The position numbers and the translations under genes were made by a program. DNA of 64,000 bases from CAYFKJ01 sp964343605 (GTDB lineage Bacteria > Pseudomonadota > Alphaproteobacteria > UBA2966): the NCBI GenBank assembly GCA_964343605.1, contig CAYFKJ010000001.1, positions 1,021,784-1,085,783 of the forward strand, written 5' to 3'. Of this stretch, positions 17,301 through 25,572 are shown in pieces (position 1 is the first letter of the stretch; each line of letters begins with the position of its first letter). Under the pieces are notes generated by a model, which saw only the letters and a list, made by a program, of their open reading frames with translations, did not search any database and was not told the DNA's origin.

Positions 17301-18467
17301 TCAGTAGGACTTGGGAAGATCGAGGGCACGCTCGGCGAGATAGCTCAGGATCAACTGCGGACTGATCGGCGCCAGACGGTGGATCATGCACTCGCGCATG
17401 TAGCGCTCGACGTGGAACTCCTTGGCGTAGCCCATGCCACCGTGGGTCATCACGGCGTTGGTGCAGGCCTTGAAGGTTGCCTCGCCTGCGAGGTACTTCG
17501 CCGCATTGGCCTCGCGTCCGCACTCCTTGCCGGCGTCGTAAAGCGCGGCGGCCCGGAAGGCCATCAGGTTGGTCGCCTCCAGTTCGGCCCAGGATTCCGC
17601 CAGGGGGTGCTGGATCGCCTGGTTCATGCCGATGGGCCGGTCGAAGACGATACGCTCGCGGGCATAGTCGGCGGCGCGCTTGAGAGCGCAGCGTCCGAGC
17701 CCGACCATGGAGGCCGAAATCAGGATGCGCTCGGCATTGAGGCCGTGCAGGAGATAGCGGAAGCCCTTGCCCTCCTCACCGATCAAATCCCCTTTCGGGA
17801 TCGGCAGGCCGTCGATGAACATCTGGTTGGAATCGACGCACTTGCGGCCCATCTTGTCGATGGCGCGGATTTCGACGAAATCGCGGTCGAGGTCGGTGTA
17901 GAACAACGACAGGCCATCGATGGGCTTCTCTGTTTCGGAGAGATCCTTGGTTCGCGCGATCAACAACACCTTGTTGGCTTCCTGGGCGGTCGAGGTCCAG
18001 ATCTTTTCACCGTGCACAACGTAGCGGTCGCCCTGCAGGACCGCCTTGGTCTTGAGACGGGTCGTGTCGAGGCCCGTGTTGGCCTCCGTTACCGCGAAAC
18101 AGGCGATGTCCTCACGCTTGATTATGGGCGGCAGCCAGCGCTGCTTTTGTTCGTCGGTGCCGAACACCACCACCGGGTTGAGGCCGAAAATGCCGATGGC
18201 GATGGCGGCGAAGCCGGCGTTGGCAGCACCCGATTCAGTAATGGCCTGAACCATCGTCGCCGCCTCGGTGATGCCGAGACCGCTGCCGCCATACTCTTGA
18301 GGCATGGCGATACCCATCCAGCCTTCATCGGCGATAGCGCGGCAGAAGTCTTCGGGGAACTTGCCGTCCGTGTCGCGCTCCAGCCAGTACTGGTCGTCGA
18401 AACGTTCGCAGAGGCGGGCGATGCTCTCCCGGATCATCTGCTGTTCCGGGGTGTAGTCGATGCTCAT
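17301..18467 (-). CDS. Acyl-CoA dehydrogenase
   Basis: It has 388 residues and is a close paralogue of 3,493-4,662 over its whole length (WLERDTDGKFPEDF, EYGGSGLGITEA, VFDRPIGMNQAIQHPLA, LPKSY tail). The C-terminal Y-E-G-T glutamate is absent (RLAPISPQ), and a glutamate in NAERIL could serve as base as in isovaleryl-CoA dehydrogenases. It begins inside the end of the iclR gene (ATGA overlap) and precedes the cysteine-less thiolase by 31 nt. Having one copy in each operon suggests duplication with substrate divergence. Confidence 0.9.
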   Translation of the reverse strand: MSIDYTPEQQMIRESIARLCERFDDQYWLERDTDGKFPEDFCRAIADEGWMGIAMPQEYGGSGLGITEAATMVQAITESGAANAGFAAIAIGIFGLNPVVVFGTDEQKQRWLPPIIKREDIACFAVTEANTGLDTTRLKTKAVLQGDRYVVHGEKIWTSTAQEANKVLLIARTKDLSETEKPIDGLSLFYTDLDRDFVEIRAIDKMGRKCVDSNQMFIDGLPIPKGDLIGEEGKGFRYLLHGLNAERILISASMVGLGRCALKRAADYARERIVFDRPIGMNQAIQHPLAESWAELEATNLMAFRAAALYDAGKECGREANAAKYLAGEATFKACTNAVMTHGGMGYAKEFHVERYMRECMIHRLAPISPQLILSYLAERALDLPKSY

Positions 18468-19291
18468 TCTTCGCTTTCTCCCGTGGCCGGCGGCGCGCCG
18501 CCGATAAGCCGGGTGCCTGCCGCAGCGGCATCCCGCACCAAGCGTTCGTTGGTCTTGGCGTTGGCCTGCATGCGCTCGGAGGGGCCGGCGATTAGCGCCA
18601 CGGCGGCGACCGTACCGTCGTGGGCAAAGACCGGTGCGGCCACACCGCTGGCTCCCATGACACGTTCATCACCGGTGCGGGATAGGGCCTCCTCGCGAAC
18701 TTGCTTTAATTCCGCGAGGAGTTCGCGCTGCCCGGTCTTGGTGTTGGCGGTAAATTTCTCGCGCGGGACGGACTTGAGATAGGCCTGCAGGCGGTCGGGC
18801 TCGAAATATGCCAGCAGGACCTTGCCTACCGCCGTGCAGTAAAGCTCACGCCGTTCCCCCACCGTCACGCCGTAGCGGATAGGGTTGCTGCTCTCCACCT
18901 TGTCGAGGTAGATCGCGACATCGGCATCCGGGGCAAGTCCGCCCAGTACGGCCGTCTCCCCCGATGTTTCCGCCAAGTCGGCCAGGATCGGCCGCACCAG
19001 TTCGATGACTTCGCGGCCCGCCACCGCCCGCATGGCCAGCGAGAGGAAGCGCGTACCGAGGTAGTACCGCGAGCCCTCGTCCCTGACCAGGCACCCCTCC
19101 GCCGTCAGACCCGCCAGCAAGCCGACCAGGCTTGTCTTGGGCGCGCCCGTGCTTTCGGCCAACTCCGACAGCGTGGCGCCCTGGTTGTTGCCCGCCAGGG
19201 CCTCCAGGATCGCCAGAATACGGCCGACAGATTGCGGCCCGCCCCGCGCCGCCGGTGCCTGCTTGGTTTTATCGGATGCCCGCCCCGCCAT
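18464..19291 (-). CDS. IclR-family transcriptional regulator
   Basis: It has 275 residues. An N-terminal winged helix-turn-helix spans about residues 20-85 (VGRILAILEAL, LSELAESTGAPKTSLVGLLAGL), and a C-terminal IclR effector domain follows (ELYCTAVGKVLLAY, VAAPVFAHDGTVAAVALIAG). It probably senses an acid or acyl-CoA intermediate and controls its own operon, being second in the transcript that starts with the SDR gene. The repeated ATATGTGCG half-sites upstream of 20,071 are a plausible operator. A poorly ordered, basic/proline-rich N-terminus precedes the HTH. Confidence 0.92.
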   Translation of the reverse strand: MAGRASDKTKQAPAARGGPQSVGRILAILEALAGNNQGATLSELAESTGAPKTSLVGLLAGLTAEGCLVRDEGSRYYLGTRFLSLAMRAVAGREVIELVRPILADLAETSGETAVLGGLAPDADVAIYLDKVESSNPIRYGVTVGERRELYCTAVGKVLLAYFEPDRLQAYLKSVPREKFTANTKTGQRELLAELKQVREEALSRTGDERVMGASGVAAPVFAHDGTVAAVALIAGPSERMQANAKTNERLVRDAAAAGTRLIGGAPPATGESEE

Positions 19292-19297
19292 TTGCGC

Positions 19298-20071
19298 TTA
19301 GACGCCGATGGTGTAGCCGCCGTTGACGGACAGGTGCTGTCCGGTGATGTAGCTGGCGGCGGGCGACAACAGGAAGCAGACGGGCTGGCAGACTTCCTCC
19401 GGGTCGGAGAACCGGCCCATGGGAACCTGCGCCATGACCTTGTCGCGGAATTTGTCGGAGCGGATGGTCTCCGTCATCTCCGTTTCCACCACGCCGAAGC
19501 AGACGGTATTGATGCGGATGCCCTTGGGCGACCATTCGCGCGCCGAGCTCATCGTGAGGCCCATGACGCCCGATTTCGCCGCGCCGTAGTTGATTTGGCC
19601 GATGGTGCCGCGGCGGCCCGCGTCGGAGGAGATGTTGACGATAGAGGCCGGGCTGGTGTCGCCGGCTTCGGCGCGCTCGTACATGTGGCGGCCGACGGCC
19701 TGAAGGCAGTAGAAAACGCCCGACAAATTGACGTCAATGACCTGCTGCCAGGTTTCCACCGGCATTTTGGTGATCATCGCGGCGCGCACGATTCCGGCGT
19801 TGTTGACCAGGCCGTGAATGGCGCCGTTGTCGGCGATGGCCCGGCCGACCATGTCCTGGACAAATCCCGGTTCGGCCACCGAACCGACGTGGGCTTCCGC
19901 GTTTTCGGCGCCCAGTTCATCGGCCAGGGCGTTGACCTTGTCGCCCTGCAGATCGACTAGGATGGCGCGGCCGCCGAGTTCGACGATCAGGCGCGAGACG
20001 GCTTCGCCGATGCCCTGACCGGCGCCGGTGACGATGATGTTGTGGCCTTCTAGATTCATGGGGTTTTTCAT
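19298..20071 (-). CDS. Short-chain dehydrogenase/reductase
   Basis: It has 257 residues (253 if the ATG at 20059, MNLEGHNII, is used). The cofactor motif TGAGQGIG, the NNAG motif and the catalytic Ser (IVNISSDAG) with YGAAK (Tyr-x-x-x-Lys) are all present. GYTIGV and the SVNGGYT end are classical-SDR C-terminal blocks. It oxidises or reduces a hydroxyl/keto group with NAD(P), most likely a 3-hydroxyacyl-CoA step given the operon. It is the first gene of the minus-strand IclR operon, behind a promoter at about 20,186-20,215. Confidence 0.92.
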   Translation of the reverse strand: MKNPMNLEGHNIIVTGAGQGIGEAVSRLIVELGGRAILVDLQGDKVNALADELGAENAEAHVGSVAEPGFVQDMVGRAIADNGAIHGLVNNAGIVRAAMITKMPVETWQQVIDVNLSGVFYCLQAVGRHMYERAEAGDTSPASIVNISSDAGRRGTIGQINYGAAKSGVMGLTMSSAREWSPKGIRINTVCFGVVETEMTETIRSDKFRDKVMAQVPMGRFSDPEEVCQPVCFLLSPAASYITGQHLSVNGGYTIGV

Positions 20072-20116
20072 GTTTACGCGTCCATATTCCGACCGGTCGT
20101 CAGGGTCTCAAGGACC

Positions 20117-20181
20117 ATATGTGCGATTGACGAGCGGTTTTCCAAACCAAGATGAATTTACGCATATTCGCAATATGTGCG
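20117..20181. promoter_or_regulatory. Repeated ATATGTGCG half-sites, candidate IclR operator
   Basis: ATATGTGCG occurs at 20117-20125 and again at 20173-20181. An inverted partner, CGCATATT, at 20161-20168 makes an imperfect dyad around 20170. The cluster overlaps the predicted transcription start of the operon containing the iclR gene. Assignment to IclR rests on position only. Confidence 0.4.
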
Positions 20182-20185
20182 TATA

Positions 20186-20215
20186 TTAATAAACTTGGTT
20201 GACGGCGCAAGTCAA
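20186..20215 (-). promoter_or_regulatory. Candidate promoter of the SDR-IclR operon
   Basis: On the minus strand TTGACT (20210-20215) and TATTAA (20186-20191) are separated by 18 nt, close to sigma-70 consensus. The predicted start near 20,179 lies inside the ATATGTGCG repeats, so a repressor there would block transcription. The leader to the SDR ATG would be about 110 nt. Confidence 0.5.
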
Positions 20216-20379
20216 TTCGTTCGCCCCCAGGACCGAATTCCAGCGAGACAACATTGTCGTAGGCAGAACGACCGAAAGCTGTCGAGCGCAAACCGGCCTG
20301 CTGGCCGCGGATGCCGGACCCGCAAAATATGCCGACTGAAATGTAGCGGTCGGTGGTACCGATATGTGTCGGTTGGAGC

Positions 20380-20393
20380 CCCGGCCGGCCGGG
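20380..20393 (-). terminator. GC palindrome just after the Gfo/Idh gene
   Basis: A perfect 14-bp palindrome (CCCGG, CCGG loop, CCGGG) begins 12 nt after the oxidoreductase stop on the minus strand. It could fold as a short hairpin ending the amino-sugar transcript, but there is no U-tract, so it is weak. The rest of 20,072-20,405 (334 nt) has no gene that I can see. Confidence 0.25.
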
Positions 20394-20405
20394 ACTTCAC
20401 ACGGA

Positions 20406-21491
20406 TCACACGTCGGTCATCGTCACGATCTTGCCGGATTTATAGGATTCATCCGCCGCCAGGACGATGCGCAGCGAATTGACCGCATCGGCCATATGAT
20501 CACCCAGATCGATGTCCTCCTGAATGGCCTTCAGGAAATAAGCCTGTTCCCGCTGGCACAATTCGTCGTGGCCGGGTTCGTCGGACATGCTGATTAGCTC
20601 GTCATTCCGGGTGAATTGTTGATCCGGGCCGATTTCGGCATGGTGCAGCCTGAGGGTGTTGGTCTTGGTGTGGCCGTCGACATCGTCGGATTTGTGCCCT
20701 TGGCCGGCTTCTTCGGCGGCGACAATGCTGACGCAGCCCTTAGGCCCAATGACGTCCTTCACGAAGAACGCGGTCTCGCTCATCATCGGCCCCCAGCCGG
20801 CCTCGTACCAACCAACGGAGCCGTCGTCGAAGGTGACCTGCAATTGACCGTAGTTGTACATGTCGGCCGCCACCTCGTCGCTGAGGCGGGCCCCAATGGC
20901 GTGCACCTTTGTCGGTTTCGCCCGCGCCATCAGACACATCATATCGACGTAGTGAACGCCGCAATCGACGATGGGTGAGATGCTCTGCATCAACTGCTTG
21001 TGCACCGCCCAGGTATCGCCGCTGCTCTGCTGGTTGAGGTTCATGCGCATAACGAGCGGCTTGCCCAGACCTTGCGCCAATTCCACCAACATGGCCCAAG
21101 AGGGATGGTGGCGCAGAATGTAGCCGACGACGAGCTTGCGATCCGCGCGAACGGCTGCTTCCACCACGGCCTCCGCCTCCGCCACGGTTTCCGCCACAGG
21201 CTTTTCCAGAAAGACGTGGGCACCGGCCGCGAACGCCATGAGGGCGTATTCCGCGTGTGTGTCCGGATAGGTGTTGATGGAAACGGCGTCGGGTTTAAGT
21301 TCGGCCAATGCCGATGCGTAATCGTCGAACCGGGGATAGCCGTCCAACCCGTCCGGCAGACCGGTCATCGAGGTGGCGCTGCGGCTGCACAAACCGGCGA
21401 TCTGGAATCCCTCGAGCTGGTGATAGGCCTTGGCGTGCGATATCCCCATGTTGCCTAAGCCGACGACAAGAACACGAATATTTCTGCTCAT
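20406..21491 (-). CDS. Gfo/Idh/MocA-family oxidoreductase
   Basis: It has 361 residues. The Rossmann motif GLGNMG near residue 12, EKPVAE (the conserved Glu-Lys-Pro at the active site) and the C-terminal sheet domain are visible. DCGVHYVDMMCLM carries the usual aspartate/histidine pair that binds substrate. The family oxidises or reduces sugar hydroxyls with NAD(P). It is the last gene of the amino-sugar arm, 9 nt after nagA. It might process a sugar acid or an anhydro-sugar, but the substrate is not evident. Confidence 0.9.
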   Translation of the reverse strand: MSRNIRVLVVGLGNMGISHAKAYHQLEGFQIAGLCSRSATSMTGLPDGLDGYPRFDDYASALAELKPDAVSINTYPDTHAEYALMAFAAGAHVFLEKPVAETVAEAEAVVEAAVRADRKLVVGYILRHHPSWAMLVELAQGLGKPLVMRMNLNQQSSGDTWAVHKQLMQSISPIVDCGVHYVDMMCLMARAKPTKVHAIGARLSDEVAADMYNYGQLQVTFDDGSVGWYEAGWGPMMSETAFFVKDVIGPKGCVSIVAAEEAGQGHKSDDVDGHTKTNTLRLHHAEIGPDQQFTRNDELISMSDEPGHDELCQREQAYFLKAIQEDIDLGDHMADAVNSLRIVLAADESYKSGKIVTMTDV

Positions 21492-21500
21492 GATATCCCC

Positions 21501-22661
21501 CTATTTCCGATCGTGATCGGCTCGTTGCCCGCCGACCCAGGTGCGCCACACCATAAATTCGTCATCCAATTGGACCAAGTCCGCCGCCAAACCCGGTGCG
21601 ATGCGGCCGCGCACGCCGGTCATGCCGAGAAATTCGGCCGGGTACAATGACGCCATGCGCAAAGCCTCTTCGATCGGCAATTCCAGCAATCCGACGGCAT
21701 TGCGCACCGCCGAGGCCATGTCGAGATCCGAGCCCGCCAGCGTACCGTCCGCCAGGGCGCAGCGGCCGTCTTCGACATGGACGGTGACGCCGCCCAGTTC
21801 GAAGCTCTTTTCCACTGAGCCGACCGAAGGCATGGCGTCCGTGATCAGCATCATGCGTCCGCCGCGTTTGGCCCGGAGCGCAATGCGGGCGGTTGCCGGA
21901 TCGATGTGGTAACCGTCGACGATCAGACTGCACCAGCAATCTTCGTTCTCCAGGGCGGCGCCGATAATGCCGGGCGACCGGCTTTCCATGGGCGGCATGG
22001 CGTTGAACATATGCGTGACGCCGGTAACGCCTTCCTCGAAAGCGCGCGTGGCCTCTTCGTGGGTTGCCGCGGTGTGACCGGCGCTGACGATGATGCCGGC
22101 GCCGACGAGTTCCCGGATCAATCCCGGCGCCGCCTTCTCCGGCGCCAGCGTCACGAGAACCCGACCCAAATCCCGCCGCTTGAACAAATCGATCGCGTCG
22201 CTTTCGAATTCCCGGATCCGTTCCGGATCGTGAACGCCCTTGCGGGCGACGTTGAGGTAGGGCCCTTCAAAGTGGATGCCGAGGACGCCGGGTGTGTTGT
22301 TGGCGAGTGCTGCGCTGACGGCCGCAGCGGCCAGCTCCATGGTTTCCAGGGTGTCCGAGATGAGCGTCGGCAGAAAACCGGTCGTGCCGAAGCGTCGGTG
22401 CGCCCGTGCAATATCGGCAATGCCCGCCAGTTCGGGTTGGCCGTTGAACAGAACGCCGCCGCCGCCGTTGGCCTGAACGTCGATGAACCCAGGCGCCAGA
22501 ATTTGACCTTCGAGATCGACGACAACGCCTCCCGCCGGAAGATCCTTGTCGGATGTCATTTCGCCGATGACTCCGTTGGCCACCACAACGGCCTGGCCCG
22601 AATGGAACCGCGTGCCGTCGAATATGCGGCCATTGGTGAGAATTTGCCGGTCCTGGGACAT
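21501..22661 (-). CDS. nagA: N-acetylglucosamine-6-phosphate deacetylase
   Basis: It has 386 residues. The amidohydrolase motifs fit NagA: FIDVQANGGGG, GIHFEGPYLN (metal-binding Glu), SAGHTAATHEE and VTHMFNAMPPM (metal-binding histidines) and LITDAM (catalytic Asp). It removes acetate from GlcNAc-6-P to give glucosamine-6-P in the cytoplasm. It overlaps the SIS gene by one base (TGATG), consistent with coupled translation, and the SIS protein is the natural next step. Confidence 0.93.
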   Translation of the reverse strand: MSQDRQILTNGRIFDGTRFHSGQAVVVANGVIGEMTSDKDLPAGGVVVDLEGQILAPGFIDVQANGGGGVLFNGQPELAGIADIARAHRRFGTTGFLPTLISDTLETMELAAAAVSAALANNTPGVLGIHFEGPYLNVARKGVHDPERIREFESDAIDLFKRRDLGRVLVTLAPEKAAPGLIRELVGAGIIVSAGHTAATHEEATRAFEEGVTGVTHMFNAMPPMESRSPGIIGAALENEDCWCSLIVDGYHIDPATARIALRAKRGGRMMLITDAMPSVGSVEKSFELGGVTVHVEDGRCALADGTLAGSDLDMASAVRNAVGLLELPIEEALRMASLYPAEFLGMTGVRGRIAPGLAADLVQLDDEFMVWRTWVGGQRADHDRK

Positions 22662-23710
22662 CAGAGGGTCTCGGTTACCTTTTTGAGGTGGGGCGGATTG
22701 TCGGGATCGAGACCGCGTGCGCGGGCGACCCGCTCGGCCAGTAGATAGAAGCTCTGAATCATGGCGATGGGTGCGGCCACAGGATGCATGGCCGCAACGA
22801 CCGGCAACCGGCCCGCCTCGGCATCACCTTCCTCCGCCACGAACAGGCGGGCGCCGCGTTGACGCAAACCGGCCGCCAAATCCTTGAGGCCCTTGCGGGT
22901 CTGATCGTTTTGGCTGAAGGCCAGGACGGGAAACCCCTCGCGCATCAACGCCATGGGCCCGTGGGCGAGTTCGGCGGCGCTGAAGGGTTCGGCGTGAACG
23001 CGGGACGTTTCCTTGAACTTGAGCGCCGCCTCCTGCGCAATGCCAAAGCCGAGGCCGCGGCCCACGACCAACAAGCTTTCCGCCGCAGCGAACGGTTCGA
23101 CGGCGGCACGCCAGTCCAGATCGGCGGCCGTTTCCAGGTGCGAGGGCAGTTGCGCCAATGCCTCAGACAACGCCTTTTCGCCGGACCACGCCGAAACGGC
23201 CTGCAGCAGTGCGGAGAGCGAAGCGATGAAGGACTTCGTTGCCGCTACGCTGGTTTCGGGCCCGGCCCACAAGGGCAGGCATACCTCCGCCAGATCCGCC
23301 AGCGGCGAGTTGACCTGGTTGACCAGAACGACGACCAGCGCACCGGCATCCCGGGCCGCCCGCGCGCTTTCCACCAGATCGGGACTGTGACCCGACTGGG
23401 AGACGGCGAGGAACAGGGTTCCGGCCATGCGCTGGCGGCTCTTGTAGACCGAGCTGACGGAGGGCGCGAAAGAGGCCGTCGGCACACCGATTTGCGTTTC
23501 GATCAGATATTTGGCGTAAGTCGCAGCGTGATCGGAACTGCCACGAGCGCAGGTAACGACCACGGGTGGAGCCAGGCCGCGCAATCGTTCGCCCAGTTCC
23601 CGGCAGGCGTCCGCGTTGGCCGCCAGTTGACGTTCCACGGCCCCGGGAGCCTCGCGGGCTTCCGTGGCCATCTGCGTCTCCGCCGGGTGTGATGGGGCCG
23701 ATGCGCTCAC
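22661..23710 (-). CDS. SIS-domain sugar isomerase/deaminase (NagB-II type)
   Basis: It has 349 residues with two SIS domains, the isomerase half of glucosamine-6-P synthase without the glutaminase half. VTCARGSSDHAATYAKYLIET is the sugar-phosphate loop and SQSGHSPDLVE the phosphate-binding serine loop. The C-terminal block ARGLDPDNPPHLKKVTETL is typical of these enzymes. Proteins of this layout next to nagA act as glucosamine-6-P deaminases that replace NagB (established for several proteobacteria). No NagB is seen here, so that role fits well. It overlaps the gntR gene by 4 nt. Confidence 0.88.
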   Translation of the reverse strand: MSASAPSHPAETQMATEAREAPGAVERQLAANADACRELGERLRGLAPPVVVTCARGSSDHAATYAKYLIETQIGVPTASFAPSVSSVYKSRQRMAGTLFLAVSQSGHSPDLVESARAARDAGALVVVLVNQVNSPLADLAEVCLPLWAGPETSVAATKSFIASLSALLQAVSAWSGEKALSEALAQLPSHLETAADLDWRAAVEPFAAAESLLVVGRGLGFGIAQEAALKFKETSRVHAEPFSAAELAHGPMALMREGFPVLAFSQNDQTRKGLKDLAAGLRQRGARLFVAEEGDAEAGRLPVVAAMHPVAAPIAMIQSFYLLAERVARARGLDPDNPPHLKKVTETL

Positions 23711-24462
23711 AATTGCAGCTCCGCAACGAAGTCATAGGAATCGCCCCGGTAGTGGGACCGCACCAGTTCGACGGGCGTGCCGTCGGCCAGGAAGGAACGC
23801 CGCTCGATGTATAGACAGGCGCTGCCGGCCGGAACGCCGATCAGGCGCGCGTGCTCCGCGTCGAACAACTGGGCCCTGAGGCGCTGTAGCGCCCGAACCG
23901 GCCGGAAACCGTCCTGCTCCAGCACCTGGTAAAGCGAGGTTTCGACCCGGCCGGGATCGTCGAGCATGGATCGCGGCACCGTCGCGTGTTCAAGACACAT
24001 AGGTCGGTCCGCGGCGGAACGCAGGCGGTAGAGCCGGCTGACCTCGGAGCCCGGCGAAAGGTTCAGCGCCAATGCTTCATCCGGCGTCGCCTTGCCGATG
24101 GAGCGGTTCAGCCACTGGACGCCCGGCGTCAGGCCGCGCGCCGTCATATCGTCGGTGAAACTGGTGAGGCGCGAGAGCGGCTGTTCAACCCGCGACATGA
24201 CGAACGTGCCTGCCCCCTGTCGTTGGTTGAGCAATCCCTCGTCGGCTAATTCCTGGACCGCCCGGCGGACGGTGATGCGGGATACGCCGATGCCCTGGGC
24301 CAGGTCCCGTTCACTGGGCAGCGTGTCGTTGCCCTGCAGGGCACCGCCCTCGATGGCGTTGCGGATGCCGTGTTGCACCCGGCGGTAAAGCGGCGCGGCG
24401 CCGGCGCCCTCGGCCTCCACGGCATGCCGCAGTATTTCCACGAGGCTTTTTGGATCAGACAT
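23707..24462 (-). CDS. GntR/UTRA-family transcriptional regulator of amino-sugar use
   Basis: It has 251 residues from the ATG at 24462, which overlaps the kinase stop by 8 nt. The N-terminal winged helix (GGALQGNDTLPSERDLAQ, VSRITVRRAVQEL, GAGTFV) is followed by a UTRA effector domain. It resembles the NagR/DasR group, whose ligands are amino-sugar phosphates. It is encoded inside the operon and probably binds the paired 17-bp sites at 25,366-25,382 and 25,535-25,551. An upstream in-frame extension runs back into the kinase gene and looks non-coding. Confidence 0.9.
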   Translation of the reverse strand: MSDPKSLVEILRHAVEAEGAGAAPLYRRVQHGIRNAIEGGALQGNDTLPSERDLAQGIGVSRITVRRAVQELADEGLLNQRQGAGTFVMSRVEQPLSRLTSFTDDMTARGLTPGVQWLNRSIGKATPDEALALNLSPGSEVSRLYRLRSAADRPMCLEHATVPRSMLDDPGRVETSLYQVLEQDGFRPVRALQRLRAQLFDAEHARLIGVPAGSACLYIERRSFLADGTPVELVRSHYRGDSYDFVAELQL

Positions 24463-25342
24463 GCTGCAGGTCACCCTCATGCAGGCGGTGCGCAAGAATA
24501 AGGGCGCCGTCCAATGCATCGCCTTGACGCGGCACCAGCCCCCGGCGCAAGTCGTCCGAGAGATAAGGCGTCAGCGGTTCGGCCAACCCCCCCGCAATGG
24601 AGATTTTGGGCGCACCCTTGGCAAGGAGTGTCTCGGCCAGGCGTTCAACGTCCGCCGCCGTTTGCGCCACAAGATCCAGGGCGGTTCGATCGCCGGCGTC
24701 CGCCTGTTCGATGACCACCGGCGCAAATTGGCCGTAATCTCTTGGCTTGGCCGATTCCGCCCAAATCACCATCGCTTCCGGGCTGCCATCGAATTGGCCG
24801 GCGAGGACCCCTCCCACTCCGGACATCTCTCTGACACCGTCGATTTCGTCAAGCGTCCGCCTCAAAGCCGCCCGTCCCAAATCGGCGGCGCTGCCTTGGT
24901 CGGAAAGGGCAAATCCCCAGCCGCCGGCCGTGTGGACTTTTCCGTCGACAATAGCGTAGGCACAGGTCCCCGTACCGACGATGACGATACCGCCGTTCCT
25001 GCCGCCATGGGCGCCCAGGCAGGCGACATGGGCGTCCGCTTCGGCGGTGAAGGCGGCAAAGGGGTGAGGTTGGGCAAGAATGCAGCGGCGCTCCCGCTCC
25101 AGCGACAACCCCGCAAGCCCCGCCGCAGCCACGATGCGGTTCAAATCGCCTTCCGCCAATGCGGCCGAACGCAACGTTTCAAGCGCCACTGAGCGCACCG
25201 CTGCCATGGCGCTTTCGATCCCCAACAAGGTATTGGCCGGGCCAGTCCGGGCATCGGCCAAGACATTTCCCTCGACGTCGCAAAGACGCGCTTTGCAGGC
25301 CGTGCCGCCGCCATCAATGCCAAGAAAAAGTGGATCGTTCAT
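24455..25342 (-). CDS. BadF/BadG/BcrA-type sugar kinase, probable N-acetylglucosamine kinase
   Basis: It has 295 residues from the ATG at 25342. The actin-like ATPase motifs are GIDGGGTACKARL (phosphate 1), IVGTGTCAYAIV (phosphate 2) and GWGFALSDQGSAADLGRAAL, the signature of GlcNAc/glucosamine kinases. It phosphorylates amino sugar so that NagA and the SIS enzyme can act. It is first in its transcript, and a candidate operator sits 24 nt in front of the ATG. Starting at codon 1 of the longer open frame (25372) would place the operator-proximal DNA in the coding region. Confidence 0.88.
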   Translation of the reverse strand: MNDPLFLGIDGGGTACKARLCDVEGNVLADARTGPANTLLGIESAMAAVRSVALETLRSAALAEGDLNRIVAAAGLAGLSLERERRCILAQPHPFAAFTAEADAHVACLGAHGGRNGGIVIVGTGTCAYAIVDGKVHTAGGWGFALSDQGSAADLGRAALRRTLDEIDGVREMSGVGGVLAGQFDGSPEAMVIWAESAKPRDYGQFAPVVIEQADAGDRTALDLVAQTAADVERLAETLLAKGAPKISIAGGLAEPLTPYLSDDLRRGLVPRQGDALDGALILAHRLHEGDLQHV

Positions 25343-25365
25343 GATTGCCCGAAGCCCTATTGCCA

Positions 25366-25382
25366 ATACCAATGTAGAACCA
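25366..25382 (-). promoter_or_regulatory. Candidate GntR operator in front of the kinase operon
   Basis: On the minus strand the site reads TGGTTCTACATTGGTAT: two TTGGT-type half-sites in direct repeat. It lies 24 nt before the kinase ATG. It matches the site before murQ at 15 of 17 bases in the same orientation relative to its own gene. Confidence 0.6.
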
Positions 25383-25534
25383 ATCGATAGGCTTCGTCGA
25401 CAAAAAAATTTATTAAATAATATTTATTAAAAAAAATTCCTTACTTTTCAATAGGATGGGTCAAATAATCTTCGGTATTCCGCCAAATTCAAGCGTTCGC
25501 CGCAAAAAAAGGACTCTAATTCGAGAAATTTGTG

Positions 25535-25551
25535 TGGTACTAAATTGGTAT
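25535..25551 (+). promoter_or_regulatory. Candidate GntR operator in front of murQ
   Basis: The site reads TGGTACTAAATTGGTAT and ends 21 nt before the chosen murQ ATG (25573). It is the near-identical counterpart of the site before the kinase gene, so both arms look co-regulated. A very AT-rich tract (about 25,400-25,440) between the two sites may act as a shared promoter or UP element. Confidence 0.6.
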
Positions 25552-25572
25552 GCAATGGAAGCGAACAGGCAA

